64,000 nt of DNA, from positions 2,565,964 to 2,629,963 of the forward strand of contig NC_018394.1 in assembly GCF_000208865.1 (NCBI RefSeq), given 5' to 3'. This document shows positions 1 to 11,515 of the stretch, piece by piece; the first letter of the stretch is position 1; each line of letters starts with the position of its first letter. Below the pieces are notes generated by a model that was not told the origin of the DNA, did not search any database, and saw only the letters and a program-made list of their open reading frames with translations. Made by a program: the position numbers and the translations under genes. The stretch comes from Neospora caninum Liverpool (lineage: Eukaryota > Apicomplexa > Conoidasida > Eucoccidiorida > Sarcocystidae).

Positions 1-447
1 CGCGCATGTCACTTGGAAGACGACTTCGCCGCACGTCTCGTCGAAGGCATGCAACAGTTCGCTTCGCCTGCTGGCAACACCACCTCCAAGGCTTCGTCTT
101 CCGCTTTGTCTTTTTCAGCTTCTTCCTCCTCTTCATCTTCGTCATCTTCATCGTCGTCCTCTTCTTCAGGTCCATCGTCGTCTTCTTCCGCGTCATCTAG
201 CAGAGCTCGAGCGCGTCAAGTCCCTCCTGATGGTGGGCCGAAGGCGTCGGGAGGGCCGCCTGCGAACGCGAGGGATGAAGGCGCGTCGGAAGACAGACAC
301 GGACGGCGCAGGCCGTCTGCGGAGAAACGAGGCAGTTTTGCTTCAGTGCATGCGGACGGGCTGTATGAGCGCGGGGAAGATTGCGGGAAAAAGCGGGAGG
401 ATGAGAGGCCGCGGACGGACACGAAGGAAGACACCACATGCGGATAG
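1..447 (+). CDS. Possible 3'-terminal exon of a gene cut by the left edge; poly-serine tract
   Basis: A frame is open from base 1 to a stop at 445-447. No in-frame ATG precedes its first recognisable segment (LEDDFAARLVEGMQQF), so any gene would begin left of the window. That segment is followed by about 30 serines built from mixed TCN and AGC codons, then a basic/acidic hydrophilic stretch. The opening D-D-F-A-x-x-L-x-x-G-M pattern faintly recalls a segment of the peroxisomal import receptor Pex19, but it is far too short to assign. A pyrimidine-rich TTTTTCAG at 111-118 could also be a splice acceptor, which would make the serine run partly intronic. Coding status is uncertain. Confidence 0.3.
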   Translation, partial: RACHLEDDFAARLVEGMQQFASPAGNTTSKASSSALSFSASSSSSSSSSSSSSSSSGPSSSSSASSSRARARQVPPDGGPKASGGPPANARDEGASEDRHGRRRPSAEKRGSFASVHADGLYERGEDCGKKREDERPRTDTKEDTTCG

Positions 448-1640
448 GGACGGGGAGCTGTGAGCGACGGCGGGCGAGCGAGACGTCGACGGTATTTGAG
501 TGGCAAGGGTTTCGAGACGATCCTAGAAGACAGGGACGGGGAGGAGACGCGAAAGGAGAGCAGCGCACAAGATGCAAGAAGAGCCAGCGGAAACGTGGAG
601 GGAGAGGAAAGTGACGAGAAGCAGGAACAAAATGGGGGAGAAGAGCGCTGACTTCAGGTCTGAGGCCTCCCATTCCGGTACAGACCAGCACGCTGGAGAG
701 GAAAAGAGCGAGAGTATATCTGGCCTTTTCGTTTCTTGGACAGAGTGTTGAGCGAGTCCGAGAACACGTAAGGCCGAAGAAGGTGGAGCATTCCGATCGA
801 CGAGAAGCATTTCCGCCTCCGCGATGATGAAAGAGCAAACGAGAAGATAAAGAGAGAAGTGGCGACTTTGTGGATGGAAGCCGACGTCCTCCACCGTACG
901 AGAAACCGAGCAAGTCACGGGCCTTCTGTCTCAGCTGAGGCCGCCTACTCTTCCGGGGGGAGAGACACCCGGAGAAACCGTTCATGATGTCGAGACGGCT
1001 GCCTGTGCGTTTTCATATTTCCCTATATTTTTGTCCAAGTGTAGTTGTGTCGCCCTTCTGTTTGACATTTTGTTGCATATCAGGTTCATTCTTACATAGC
1101 TGTTGCCTACACAGCGCTCGAATAGACGTTTTGAGAAATGGAGGCGGACTGAAGCCACTGTTGTGTCTCAGGCCCGAGAGAAAAGATTCTTAAAAGAAAC
1201 TCCAGGCGCGGAATGAAACGCTCAGTTGCACGATGTAAAGCGGAGTGCGCGAAAGTGATGCGCCTTCCGCACACAGAGCCCATGCCCGGGAAACGAAAGA
1301 AAAAGGACACGCCAGGCGCTGGTATTAGAAGTACACTTTCTATTTTCGAGAACCGCGCTCCTCCGGAGAAAGGAACGCCTGTAGGTGTTTCTCTTGGGTT
1401 GCGGATCACCGGATTTTTTCAAAAGAACCGAGTGTGACGAACGAGGGACATCACACCCGCTGAAGCGGAATCATGCAGTGGAGAGCGCGGTTTCTGCTCG
1501 AGGAACACAGAGAAAAAACGATTCTACGGTTGGTGACGTGGACCCACATTTTTCGCATATGAAGCACGATAATGCAACTGTGCACCAGCGTCAAATGAGA
1601 AAGACATACAATCCCATGGTGCACAAACACAGTTTATAAA

Positions 1641-1666
1641 CCTATATATGCCCCTATATATATAGC

Positions 1667-1699
<33 letters not shown>

Positions 1700-1709
1700 C
1701 TACATGTAC

Positions 1710-1746
<37 letters not shown>

Positions 1747-1748
1747 GC
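1641..1748. repeat. TA-rich microsatellite
   Basis: This is an interrupted run of TA/TATG dinucleotide repeats in three blocks. Similar shorter runs recur in introns and gaps of this window, at about 3447-3466, 3581-3600, 16105-16127, 30612-30632, 34497-34519 and 43886-43909. Confidence 0.9.
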
Positions 1749-2711
1749 ATCGAGAGACGTAGCTGCGGCCAACGGAATTCGGATGACCGTATTCCTCTCA
1801 CCCTGTCTACTGCGACAGCAGCGTATCCCCGGCAGCACCTATTACCTGTCTGTACAGAAGCCTATTGGGCGAGAAGAATTTTTCTCTCAGCTTTGCAGTA
1901 TCATTTCGACAGGCGTTAGTTCCACTCCTCAGCTGAGTTTTTCAGCCATGTGCTCAGGTGCGTCGATACAAGGTCGGTTGTAGCATCAAGCGAGAGTCGT
2001 TTTCGCGTGAAGCGTTCCGGTTCTCTCCAGTCCCCCTCTGCAGTTGAGGCGAGTTGTGAGGTGTGGAATTGCTTTGTCGAGGGAGACGCGCGTTTCTCTC
2101 GCTTTTCGGAAACAAGGCGATGTGCCCTACTCGCTCGAGCCCGTGCGCTGTGGCGATGACCCAAATTGCATGCGCTTCCTTGATTGGCAGTTTGTTTTTT
2201 GACGCGCCTCCCAAGATAAAGGAACGGGAAACAAGCACTTGTGTGAGTGCTTGAATGCGTAAAGGTGAATTGTTTTGCAGATTTCCGCAGTTTCACTTCT
2301 CCCGGCCTCGTTCTGCGCGACTGCGCGACCGCCGGCGTTTTGTCTTCGTTTCTGGCTTTCTTCCGCTGGAAAGAGACCGCTTCCCCGAGCAAGTATATCT
2401 GCGCCTTCGCGGAGAATATTCGGGTTCTCGCTCTTCCCCTTGGCACTTTGAGCGGCCACGCTTGCCCTGTGTCGAGCGCACATCTCCCCTCGCGTTCCTT
2501 TCCTCGTCGTTCTCGTGTCTCTCCTGTCGCGCATGGCCCGTTCGGCAATTGTCTCTCCGCTCTGGTGTTCGTACCCTTTGCCAGGTCTTTGCTCCCGCCA
2601 TTTACCCCTCCATCGTTGTTCCCTGCCGTTCACTGAACTGCTCCTTCCTTCCATCGTTCGCTGCCTTTCCGGTGGCCTCTCTCTGTTCGCAACTACCGTC
2701 GCCCCTTGCAC

Positions 2712-2823
2712 CCTCCTCTCCTTCCCTCTTTCTCTTGTTCTTTCTCCATCTTCTCCTTCGCTCTTTCTCTTGTTCTTTCTCCATCTTCTCCTTCCCTCTT
2801 TCTCTTGTTCTTTCTCCATCTTC
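2712..2823. repeat. 35-bp pyrimidine tandem repeat, about three copies
   Basis: The motif TCTCTTGTTC recurs at 2731, 2766 and 2801, giving an exact 35-base period. Copies differ by single C/G changes. The array lies about 130-240 bases before the start codon of the EF-hand gene, so it is probably in its 5' leader or core promoter. Confidence 0.85.
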
Positions 2824-2950
2824 TCCTTCCTTCCGCCCTTTCTTTCGCTCGCCTTCCTCGCGAGCTGCCTTTTGGAGGGCTTTCGGAAACCCGAAATCTC
2901 CGCGCACCTCTGGAACCCACAACCTCAAACTTCGCGTTGTGCTCTCAAAG

Positions 2951-5900
2951 ATGGCAGCGCCTTCAGCCTTTTTCGAGCGCGTCTTCTGCCAGCGATTGGC
3001 GCATCCCACTTTCTCAGCCGCGAGAAATGCTTCTCGCTTTTTCGCTGCGAGTCAAGGCCACGCTCAGATTCAGCCTCTCTGCGCACCTCTCTGTTCGGCT
3101 TTGAGCTCTTCGCGCGCCACCTCAGTGCAGAGTGTGTTTAAGAAAGGGCATTTTCTGTCGGATTTGCTGCCTCAAACGCACGCGTCAGCGATCGCTCCTT
3201 CGCAAGCACCGGCCCTCGTCGCGAAACGAGGCGTCGCGGGGGGTGCGTACTACTGGGCAAGAGACAGAGAAGTCCGATACGACGATGAAGCCGTTCATGA
3301 ATGGAGAGAAAAATTCAACAACCTCAAACCGTACGATGACAAAGGTAACGAGAAACCCTTGCGCGTCTACCTGCGAACTGCACAAAGCAAAACGAATCAT
3401 AAAAGTTGAGATACACTTGTCTTCCCATCTCCAGATGAGGATGTACATATATATATATATATACATGTCGGGGTTCACGTATACAACTACTTGTGTAGAT
3501 AGGTATATTTCTATGAGGGTATGTAGATAATGTGAGTTCAAGGTCACACGTCATTCTATGTAGGTTCTTTTGTACGTGTATATATATATATATATATGTA
3601 TAGGTAGATAGAGACAAATAAATAGGTACAGAATGTTATGTATAGATAGAACGGTATCGACAGCTAGATAGAAATTTTCGAGACACACAGGATGCGCATA
3701 TAGATATAAAATGAATAGGTATGTGGCGATGGGAAGATCCTTCCATGAGAGGCGAAGGAAACGGCGAGCGTTTGGCCATTCACATGTGAGGCCCTCACCG
3801 AACACAAGTCAAGGGAGCACCGAACACGAAGCAGAAGTGGGCCGTGTAGTGTGTCTCTCTCCAGCCTCAGGAGTCCCACATACCTGTATACATGTGAGTC
3901 GTCGTTCATAGGTATCATCTTCGGGTTTCCATATACACATGCAAAAATACATGTATATTTTTATGTTTTGAGTATGTGTAGATGCACATGTATGTGCGCG
4001 TATATGCATGTGTATGTGTCGATATGTGTGTTTTTGTGTATATTTGTAAAGATTTGCGCATGCGTCGAAACATGTAAGGTTCTGTTCAAATGTATTTTCG
4101 TGTCTGTGTATGTCTGTATGGCTGTGTATAAGCCTGTGTGGATGCGAGTGTCTCACTAGATAGATGTGCACATGCATGTTTAGCACGGCAGCTTCATCCG
4201 CTGTGTGGGGTGCGATGTTTGGCGCGCAGAACTCCGCGCGTGGCGTCGGGTTTTTGATTCGATGGACCGCGACATGGACGGCTACATCTCGCGAGCAGAC
4301 TTGCAAAAGACGCCTGATTTCACGCTGGCGAAGGCTCAGAAGCTGAAATGTAGGCGAAGGACAACGGGCGGCAACAGCGGCCGCTCGTAGGGAAATGAGA
4401 ACATAAAGATCATAGCTAGACCATGTATTGTTATTATCACATTATAAGTAGATATTGTCAGCACATCATCTCTCGACGGGAGGGAAACCGACACTCTCGC
4501 CATTCCTTGTATACTTGAGGGGAGCGTGGCACCAGCTTGCAGCTTATTCTCTGGTGAACACCGCCTGCATCCGCGCTTGAATGATTCAAGCATGCATGGA
4601 AACGCATTCAGTGCGACGGACGTCAGGCGCCTTCGTCTTGGATGGTCTCTTCGTGCGTGCATCTGTCTCCGCCGCGTGAGCATGCGACCGCGCGCCCTGC
4701 GTGAGTCTGTGCACTGCATGCAGACTACGACACGGACAAGAACAACTTGATTGACTTTGGCGAGTTTGTTGAAGCCCTGTACAATGTAGACAAGGAAATG
4801 TTTCTCGAGTCCTTCGAGGGCTTCGACCAGGTCGACATTCAGCTGGAATTCGACAAATACGCCAGTAGGCCTCTCGCGCTCCACACAGCTCCAAGGTGTA
4901 TCCCATACCTACATAAATATAAAAGTATAAATGTAAATGTGTATAAGAATAAAGCATATATCTTTATACATATATATATTTGTATGTAGATGTGTCCGCA
5001 TGTGCGTATATGTAACTCAGTGCCTGTGGGTAAGTGCGTCAGCACGTGGAGGCAGGGGTAGGGCTTTTCTTTACATACAGGTTATCTGCTTCTGTTTGCC
5101 TCGAAGGGGGGGCATCTTATCGTTTGTCGTAAGTGCTTTCTGCTTGTTTGTGGAGAGACGAGAGGCACGAGGTGTTTGACGTTTTCATCAAGAGAAGGTT
5201 CCTTTCCTCGTCTCCCCTGTTGAATTGGTAAAGAAGCCACCAAGGGTCGGTAGGTTGGCCCAGACAGCTTGGGCGACGCTCGATTTCATTCCATCTGTGC
5301 GTGTACGCAACTGCATATGCATTTTGACCGTGAAGTGCGGATTTGAATGTGTGTAGATGGATTTGGATGGAGGGGAGAATGGCGCGGCGGTGTCTTGCTT
5401 CTTCGCAGTTGTCGACGACATGTCTCCGACGAAGAAACAGATCCCAGAATCGCGAGTGAAGGAGATGATGCTGGACCACAAGTTCACGTGTGTAACGGCC
5501 TTGGATGCGAAGCGCCTCTTCCAGGAAATGGATGTGAACAAGGACGGAGTTGTTGATTTAGCCGATTTCAAGGAGGTGAGTGGTGCTGGAAAACACTGCG
5601 GGAGTCCGTGGAGAAACAAAGAAGACGCAATATCTGTGTAGTCAGGCTGAGAGGAACGAGGATGGAGAGGGACGGCAACGCGAACCTACCGGTGGAGAGA
5701 CGATGCGAAAACGTGGATGTCCTAGGTTTCCGGGCGTGCTCTATGCGAATCAAAACGTGAAAGAAGGCGTGACTTACAAAGGCCTGCGAGGGGGGGCTCC
5801 CCGCGTGCGCGAGAACGAAAACAAAGACTATGTTCAGACACCGAAGGCGAGAGAAATGGAATGTCTTTATTTATGAGACACGAGGCAGGGGCGACGGACG

Positions 5901-6006
5901 AGGGACTGAATGCATACGTCTCGAGTGGATGGCAATGTGCCTCAGTGAGCAGTCTCCGTGGGTTTGGCGTCTCTCTGTTCCATTTCAGTGCGTCCAGCGA
6001 CGGTGA
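2951..6006 (+). CDS. EF-hand protein with mitochondrial-like N-terminus, five exons
   Basis: Exons are 2951-3344, 4230-4349, 4724-4864, 5409-5575 and 5989-6006, with GT/AG borders and consistent phases, giving 279 residues. Residues 1-95 are rich in Ala, Ser and Arg with few acids, like a mitochondrial presequence. The calcium-binding part has three loops: D-R-D-M-D-G-Y-I-S near residue 143, D-T-D-K-N-N-L-I-D ending in E near 174, and D-V-N-K-D-G-V-V-D near the C-terminus. The second loop is a full canonical 12-residue EF-hand loop; the first and third end in Asp. The protein should bind Ca2+; its partner and exact site are unknown. The start was chosen because the presequence-like segment begins there, although the frame is open further upstream through the pyrimidine repeat. 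The last exon encodes only CVQRR plus stop and is the least certain border. Confidence 0.8.
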
Positions 6007-8867
6007 GCGGTCGGCGCGCGTCTAGAAGGAAGAGACGATTGGCCGGGTGATGCCTTTCTGGAGACAGAACGAGGGAAGCGTCGCATCGTTTTTCTGACTT
6101 TTTGATTTGCGGAGGCAGAGACACAAGGGCGGAAAGAGAAACCGTTCCCCTTTTTTCTCGGAAGACCAAGGAAAGGTCGTGGTGCAGAGAGAGGCCAGCA
6201 GACCTACTACGTAGCATGGGGTCGGGGAGAATATAATATGGGACTCCGACGATTGGGTTTCCGAGACACGTGCCTGATAACGTGCGTGCAAATGAACGGA
6301 GAAGCCGAGAGCGGGGACGCGCGAGAGAAGAAAAGGAGAACGTGGTGAAAGTCGACGGAGGCCGCAGAAGCGCCAGAGCTGGAAAGGGTATACGAAAGAG
6401 GAGTGTGAAGCAGAAAGAGTAGGATTGCTGCGCTTTGCGGGTGCACCGTTTTTTGATTCGTTTGACCGATGTTTCGTTTATGTGAGTATCAATACACTAG
6501 AAGTCCTGGTTGAAGGGACAGGAACTCCGTGATTTTTTCCGAGGAAAGGGCATCTGCTGGGTCGAGTCACGCTTTTGGAAAAGAAGACAGGAAACGAGAA
6601 CTGCGCGTTCATTTCCAGCTTACCCTTTTCTGCCAGTAGGCGCCGGTGGTTCTTCCAGGTGCGTCAAAACATTGCAATTCGAGTCAACAGGCACTCACAA
6701 CTTCGGGGAAAACAACTGCGTTTCATCATGATCAGCGTGAAACCTCGTCCCGGAGAACACGGTCAATTCCAGGGAACATGAGAAAAACCCGAGCTGCCCT
6801 CAGCGTACTCTGTCTCAAGAAGGCATACGATGCCCCAATGTTGCATGCGAAGGAGTCCGAGGCGAACGGGCGGAATTCGTCTTGGGTGGAAACAAGGCGA
6901 TTAAAACCTCGGTGATACGACGAAAAAAAACCACAGGGAATGAAACTTGCACATGGAAAGTTTTTAACTTTAGGCACCAGGTTGTCGGTCAACGTAAACA
7001 CAACTGTCACCTGTCTTGTATGGTAGAGAGGAGAAAACGGCTTTAACACTGAAGAACCAAAGACAAAGCTCCAAGTGTTGAATCACCTAGGAACACACGC
7101 ATGCTCGATTTCTCGAGGCATGCAAGGAAAGATAAGTGGCAATACTCGTGCATTCGAAACTTCTTTCTCTGAACGCTACAGGAAATTCCCCTGTGCTTCA
7201 GAAATTCAACGAATAGGGCATTTGAGGAAACGCAAATGGCAGCTCGTTGGCTGGGACAAGGGCGGTACACAAGTTGTCGAGCACCTAGGAAAGAATAGAC
7301 CGAATCGATTGGAACAAGTTGGTACAAGAAGAACCAGAGAAGGTCGGCGATTTAGTGGGACAACATCCAGCAAGACGGAGCTTTTGTACGTAGGAGAGAG
7401 CAGTGGGGTCACACCCGACGGTTATGTACACAATCGTGAGTTACAAGTCATCGATCAGTGGTCAGCAAAAACGCAGCGCTTCTCAAATACCATGTCCTCT
7501 CGTTCACGTGGAGTTTTATGCCATCGGTTTGGTGAAGAGGGTAGAGCAATTTCCGGAAAACCATGGAAAACGAGGTCCTAACTGGCTGCCTGACAGTTAA
7601 GCGTTTCGAATGACCGGAAGACTGGGCATGGATGTTCGTATTGAGGGTTCGACTGCTTGTTCCTTGAGATGACAAAGACCGGTTCGCGTGTGCATCTCCG
7701 CTTGCTTTGCCAAAAAAGAGTTGTATTTCAGGGAACTGGACTGTTTGCACCAAGCTCTGCCCATCGCTCGTCCGGTAATCTCATACTCGTGAAATCTAGT
7801 TTTGTCGATGGGAATGATCGCGGGTGAAACACTTTGGTGGAACCGGACCAGCTATTGCTTTTCGGACGCCAAAAGTCTTCCTTTTCTCTAAGAAGAAAGC
7901 GGATTTTCCCAGCGGGTTCTGGCAGAGGACTTGTGTGTCTCACAGGAGAAATTCATGCCTGTCTGAAGAAAGGGACAACCCCAGTCGCTCACGTGACCAA
8001 GCTCTCTGCTATCACCATCCTTTACGGTGATTCAGGTACTGCGTAGAGACGCCGCTCGGCGAAACGCAACTTTTTGCTGTCAAGGTACAAAAGAAATACT
8101 GTGCGCGCTTCTGCATTTTCCCTCTCCTTCAGAGGATCTGGGAAGAGCAGAAAAGTTATTTGTGAAAAAGCCTCGTAGAGTCAGCGCTCGTGAGAGGGCC
8201 AGCGGCTCGAGCAGACCCCCGTCAACAACATGATGTCTTCTCAGATTCGTTTGTAGGGCTTGTCTCTTTTGGGTCCTCTTTCGCATTTGGAAATCTAGGC
8301 CTTTTTTCAGCTTTTCCCTTTTCGTATGTCTTTCGGGCCCTGGAGCCTCCTCCCTCCTATTTCTTTTTCCTCGCTTTCGGCTGGTCAGCCCGTCTTTTCT
8401 CTGGGCATCTCACTAGTTCGCGCGTGTCTCCACCGCAGAACGTGTTTCCATTTGCTTTGGGGGACATGGCAGACAAGTGTTTCGCTCATGCGTGATGTTT
8501 CCTGTAGAAAACTGGAAAAGAAATCCTTTTCCTCCCCATGACGGCCTCCTTCGATGTTCTCGGACTCAGTGGCGCTTGGCGCTGAGTCTCCGGGTTGTCG
8601 CGGTGTTCGACCTGTCGAAGGCGGTTGTCTCACTCGGCCCCTGTTCTTTTTGAGGTTTCGACGGAATGGGCTAGAATGTCGTGCGGCATCCGCGGAGAGG
8701 AAGGCTCCTGGGGTTTTTGACGTCGGAAAAGCCGCGGGTTGTCGCGAGGGGGCAACTGGGCAAAATCTTTGGGACAAGGGTTTTCGGAGACGTACTCCCA
8801 TAGGGGCGAGGGGGGACGAGGGAGCCCTTTGGAAACGTGAGCATGTCTTGTTGCTTCTGCACAAAAG
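6007..8867. other. Gap between two plus-strand genes
   Basis: No open frame here shows domain-like composition or paired splice signals that I trust. The longest plus frame (7075-7581) has biased basic composition and no recognisable feature. The stretch probably holds the 3' UTR of the EF-hand gene and the promoter and 5' leader of the membrane-protein gene at 8868. Confidence 0.45.
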
Positions 8868-10015
8868 ATGTCTTTCATTCTTGAGGAAGAAACTGTCCCG
8901 GATGCACCTTCAGGCTTGGAGCATGAGAGTTGGCTGGGTGGTCAAGACGAAGTTGCAGGCAGTGCCCTCCCTTACAAGGATGAACATGTAGCACAGAAGG
9001 AAACCGAGCGCCTGCGAACGCAGGTGACATTCCTGTGGATCTTCAATGCGATACTCCAGACTTCAACCATCGCCATTGCTGTGTGTGCCTCAACTTTGAC
9101 CTACCGGGGCCAACAGTCAACGCGCTGGGTACTAGCCTTGACGCTAGTCAACTTTGTGATTCTTGCGCTCGCCATTGGTGCCGGGGCATGGGGCATGCGC
9201 AAAAAGAATAGCCGCTTGCTCAAGCAGTCTTCATCCATAATGATCGCGCTCTGTGCGATTTGCGTCTTCGAGTGGTGCTACGAACTCCTCTTTATCCTAG
9301 TTTTTTCGCGGCGGGCGGGGAAGTGGCAAAAGGGTGGCCAGTATACCCCTGAACAGATCTGGGAATTCAATGCTTGGGTGTTTGGAGACATGGCAGCCGA
9401 TATGCTCTCTATAGGCGTCTGTTTCATCTCCAGTAAGTGAACCGAGAAAAAGTGGACACCAACCAAAGCTGAATAGGCAGGAAAAAAACCAAAACATACA
9501 AACTTGTGAACCCCGCCCAACGGTCATACGGTGTAAGAGAGTCGAAGAAAAGTATCTAGGCCAGTAGCTGTCATGTTCCTTTTCCAACAAAACTGGCATC
9601 ACAGGACATGGCAAGTGCACGCAATCATTTTTACGTACATGCGCGTGTGTACACCTTCAAATGCCTGCAAATGTTCTACAACGTGCGCATGTATAGAACA
9701 TGCGCAACCACACCAAAGGCCACCTCACATGTTTGTCAACGCAGGTTATAGGCCAGATGCGGGTCAGGAAGACTAAAGCAAGCCCTAGTTTTTGGCGTTA
9801 GTGTTTCCGTGGACAGCAATCTACCAGCGTGAAAAAAGGTTGCATGTGTGTTGGCTACTTCTTGCGCAGGTCACTACAGCTGGGAACTGGCGAAGATGTT
9901 CGAGATGGAAGAGCAGACAGAAGGGCGGAAGCTGAGAAGCTCAAGTTCTGCCTATGGCACGTTCTGCCGAGACGATATCAGACAGGATGTGCCGTCGCGC
10001 ATTACCAGGATCTAG
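8868..10015 (+). CDS. Four-span membrane protein, two exons
   Basis: Exon 1 is 8868-9432 and exon 2 is 9870-10015. The junction falls inside an AGT codon (A|GTAAGT ... GCGCAG|GT), giving 236 residues. Residues 1-52 are acidic and hydrophilic. Four hydrophobic segments follow at about 53-76, 87-109, 122-147 and 165-187, then a 48-residue charged C-terminal tail rich in Glu, Arg and Ser. Without the splice, exon 1 would stop two codons later; the tail supplied by exon 2 and the clean phase support the intron. The layout, with both ends on the same side and short loops, resembles small tetraspan proteins, but I recognise no family signature. Function is unknown; location is presumably an internal membrane or the plasma membrane. 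Confidence 0.75.
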
Positions 10016-11515
10016 GCTCTGTCACGTAAACCCGTTTTCTTCGCCGAAGGCTCAAGCAGCTATTGCATTACGCAGACTGCTGCCCGAGTCCTGCAGGGCG
10101 CGTGAAAAGGATCTTAAAGGTGACGCAAACCAGAACCTTTTGAGACGCGTTTTCGGAGTCAGGAATTATTCAAATGGCTCCCGTCCTCAGGCGCGGTTTC
10201 TGTCTGTAGCGAGAAGTTCAGGATGAACCTTCGACCATGCAGGGAGCATCGCAGATTCTTGTTCTAAGGATTGTGGCACTCTGTGGATGACTCAAAAGAT
10301 TTTTAAATTGTTGGAACCGCTCAGTCCCAATGTGTCATGCACAGAACGGTAGCTCTCGGTCTAACTCTTCACAGGGGCGAACTGCGTTGTGTTTGACAGG
10401 TAAACCATCGTTTGTTTTGCTTTCCTCGTTTATTGAAACGCAAAGCCGTCAACGGCGGAGTGAATCGAGTTGGCCTTCTGCACATAGCAGGCGAAGGCTC
10501 ATTTTGCGAAATCTTGATCATCTGATGCGAGTAGCTTCAGGCGCTCACGGCACACGACGTCTCAAAGAAAGCAAACTATGTAACAAGAAGCTTCATTTTG
10601 GTCGAAGCCCCTCTTAGATACGAGTCTCCCGTCGTCAACCGTTTTCTCCACCGTCCAGCGTGCTTTTCGTCTGAAACACCAAACGAACGCGCCGATGGTA
10701 GACGCTCGGTGAATCGACGGCGGTTGAGGAATGGTAAACCCCGTATAAATCAGATGCTGAGACATGGCTCTGGCTGAAACTACGTGATGCGTTTAAATGT
10801 ACGCCATAAAGTGGAGTAAGCAAGTGTGAGTAAGTCGAGATGTAGGTGCATTGTACAGCTTTTAGTAGTCCTGAAAAGTGGGAGAGGAATTTCACGCTAC
10901 CGCCGTGAGGAAAAAAGATTTTAATAGGTGACAGAAATCCCCCGCCTCCGAATAATACTTCTAATAGGATGTGTCGGTGAGTAAATCCAATCAGCGGTAG
11001 TGGCTTCGGCGTGTTGGACGCCTCTTTTGAATCGTTTGTTTAGGATGATACACTGGCAATTCTCTTTACACGCAGCTCGCCCACCCCCGCCTAGTAGGCA
11101 AGGCAGGTTCCCTGCTATGAAGCTGACAAAGAGCTGCATTCAGGAAAAAAGAACTCCTGAGTGGTGAACTGTAGGCGACCAGCGGGGAAATCAAACACAC
11201 TGGGAGGGACTCGTGGGTGATTGTGCTTAGCGGTTACCTTTGCTCTCTTTGCATGCTGCGCGCCTTGTGGACATTAAGCTTTTCCCCTCTGTCGAGTCTT
11301 CTTCAGATATCGGACGCAAACACTTGAAGGTCGCATCGTTTGCAATATAAAAACAGCGAGCACCGCTGCTGGACCTCCTCCTGATTAATTTGTGTATACC
11401 GCATGCATCATCAAGGGCTGCACGCTGTTGAGATCACCTGGGTGCACCCGCATCGCCTTACACGTTGAGTTTGAGCGAGACCTGAGTCACGATACTGTTC
11501 TTCGCATCCTGTGCA
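10016..11515. other. Convergent gap between the membrane-protein gene and OMPDC
   Basis: The two flanking genes end towards each other, so this stretch should hold their 3' UTRs. I see no further coding signal on either strand. Confidence 0.5.

Larger units (their letters stand above)
448..2950. other. Gap: 5' flank of the EF-hand gene, no supported gene
   Basis: I see no convincing gene here. The stretch holds a long TA microsatellite (1641-1748) and, near its right end, a strongly pyrimidine-rich region with a 35-bp tandem repeat. The latter is consistent with the 5' leader or promoter of the EF-hand gene starting at 2951. Open frames in the pyrimidine tract are biased low-complexity frames. 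Confidence 0.5.

Noticed and set aside
197..985. Minus-strand 262-codon frame
   Set aside because: Its composition is Arg/Ser/Pro/Leu-biased, it overlaps the poly-serine tract in antisense, and it shows no motif or splice context.
2127..3009. Minus-strand Lys/Glu-rich frames opposite the EF-hand leader
   Set aside because: They are antisense to a pyrimidine-rich repeat, which automatically reads as Lys/Glu/Arg. No other support.
7075..7581. Plus-strand 168-codon frame
   Set aside because: No hydrophobic core, motif or paired splice signals; the composition looks random.
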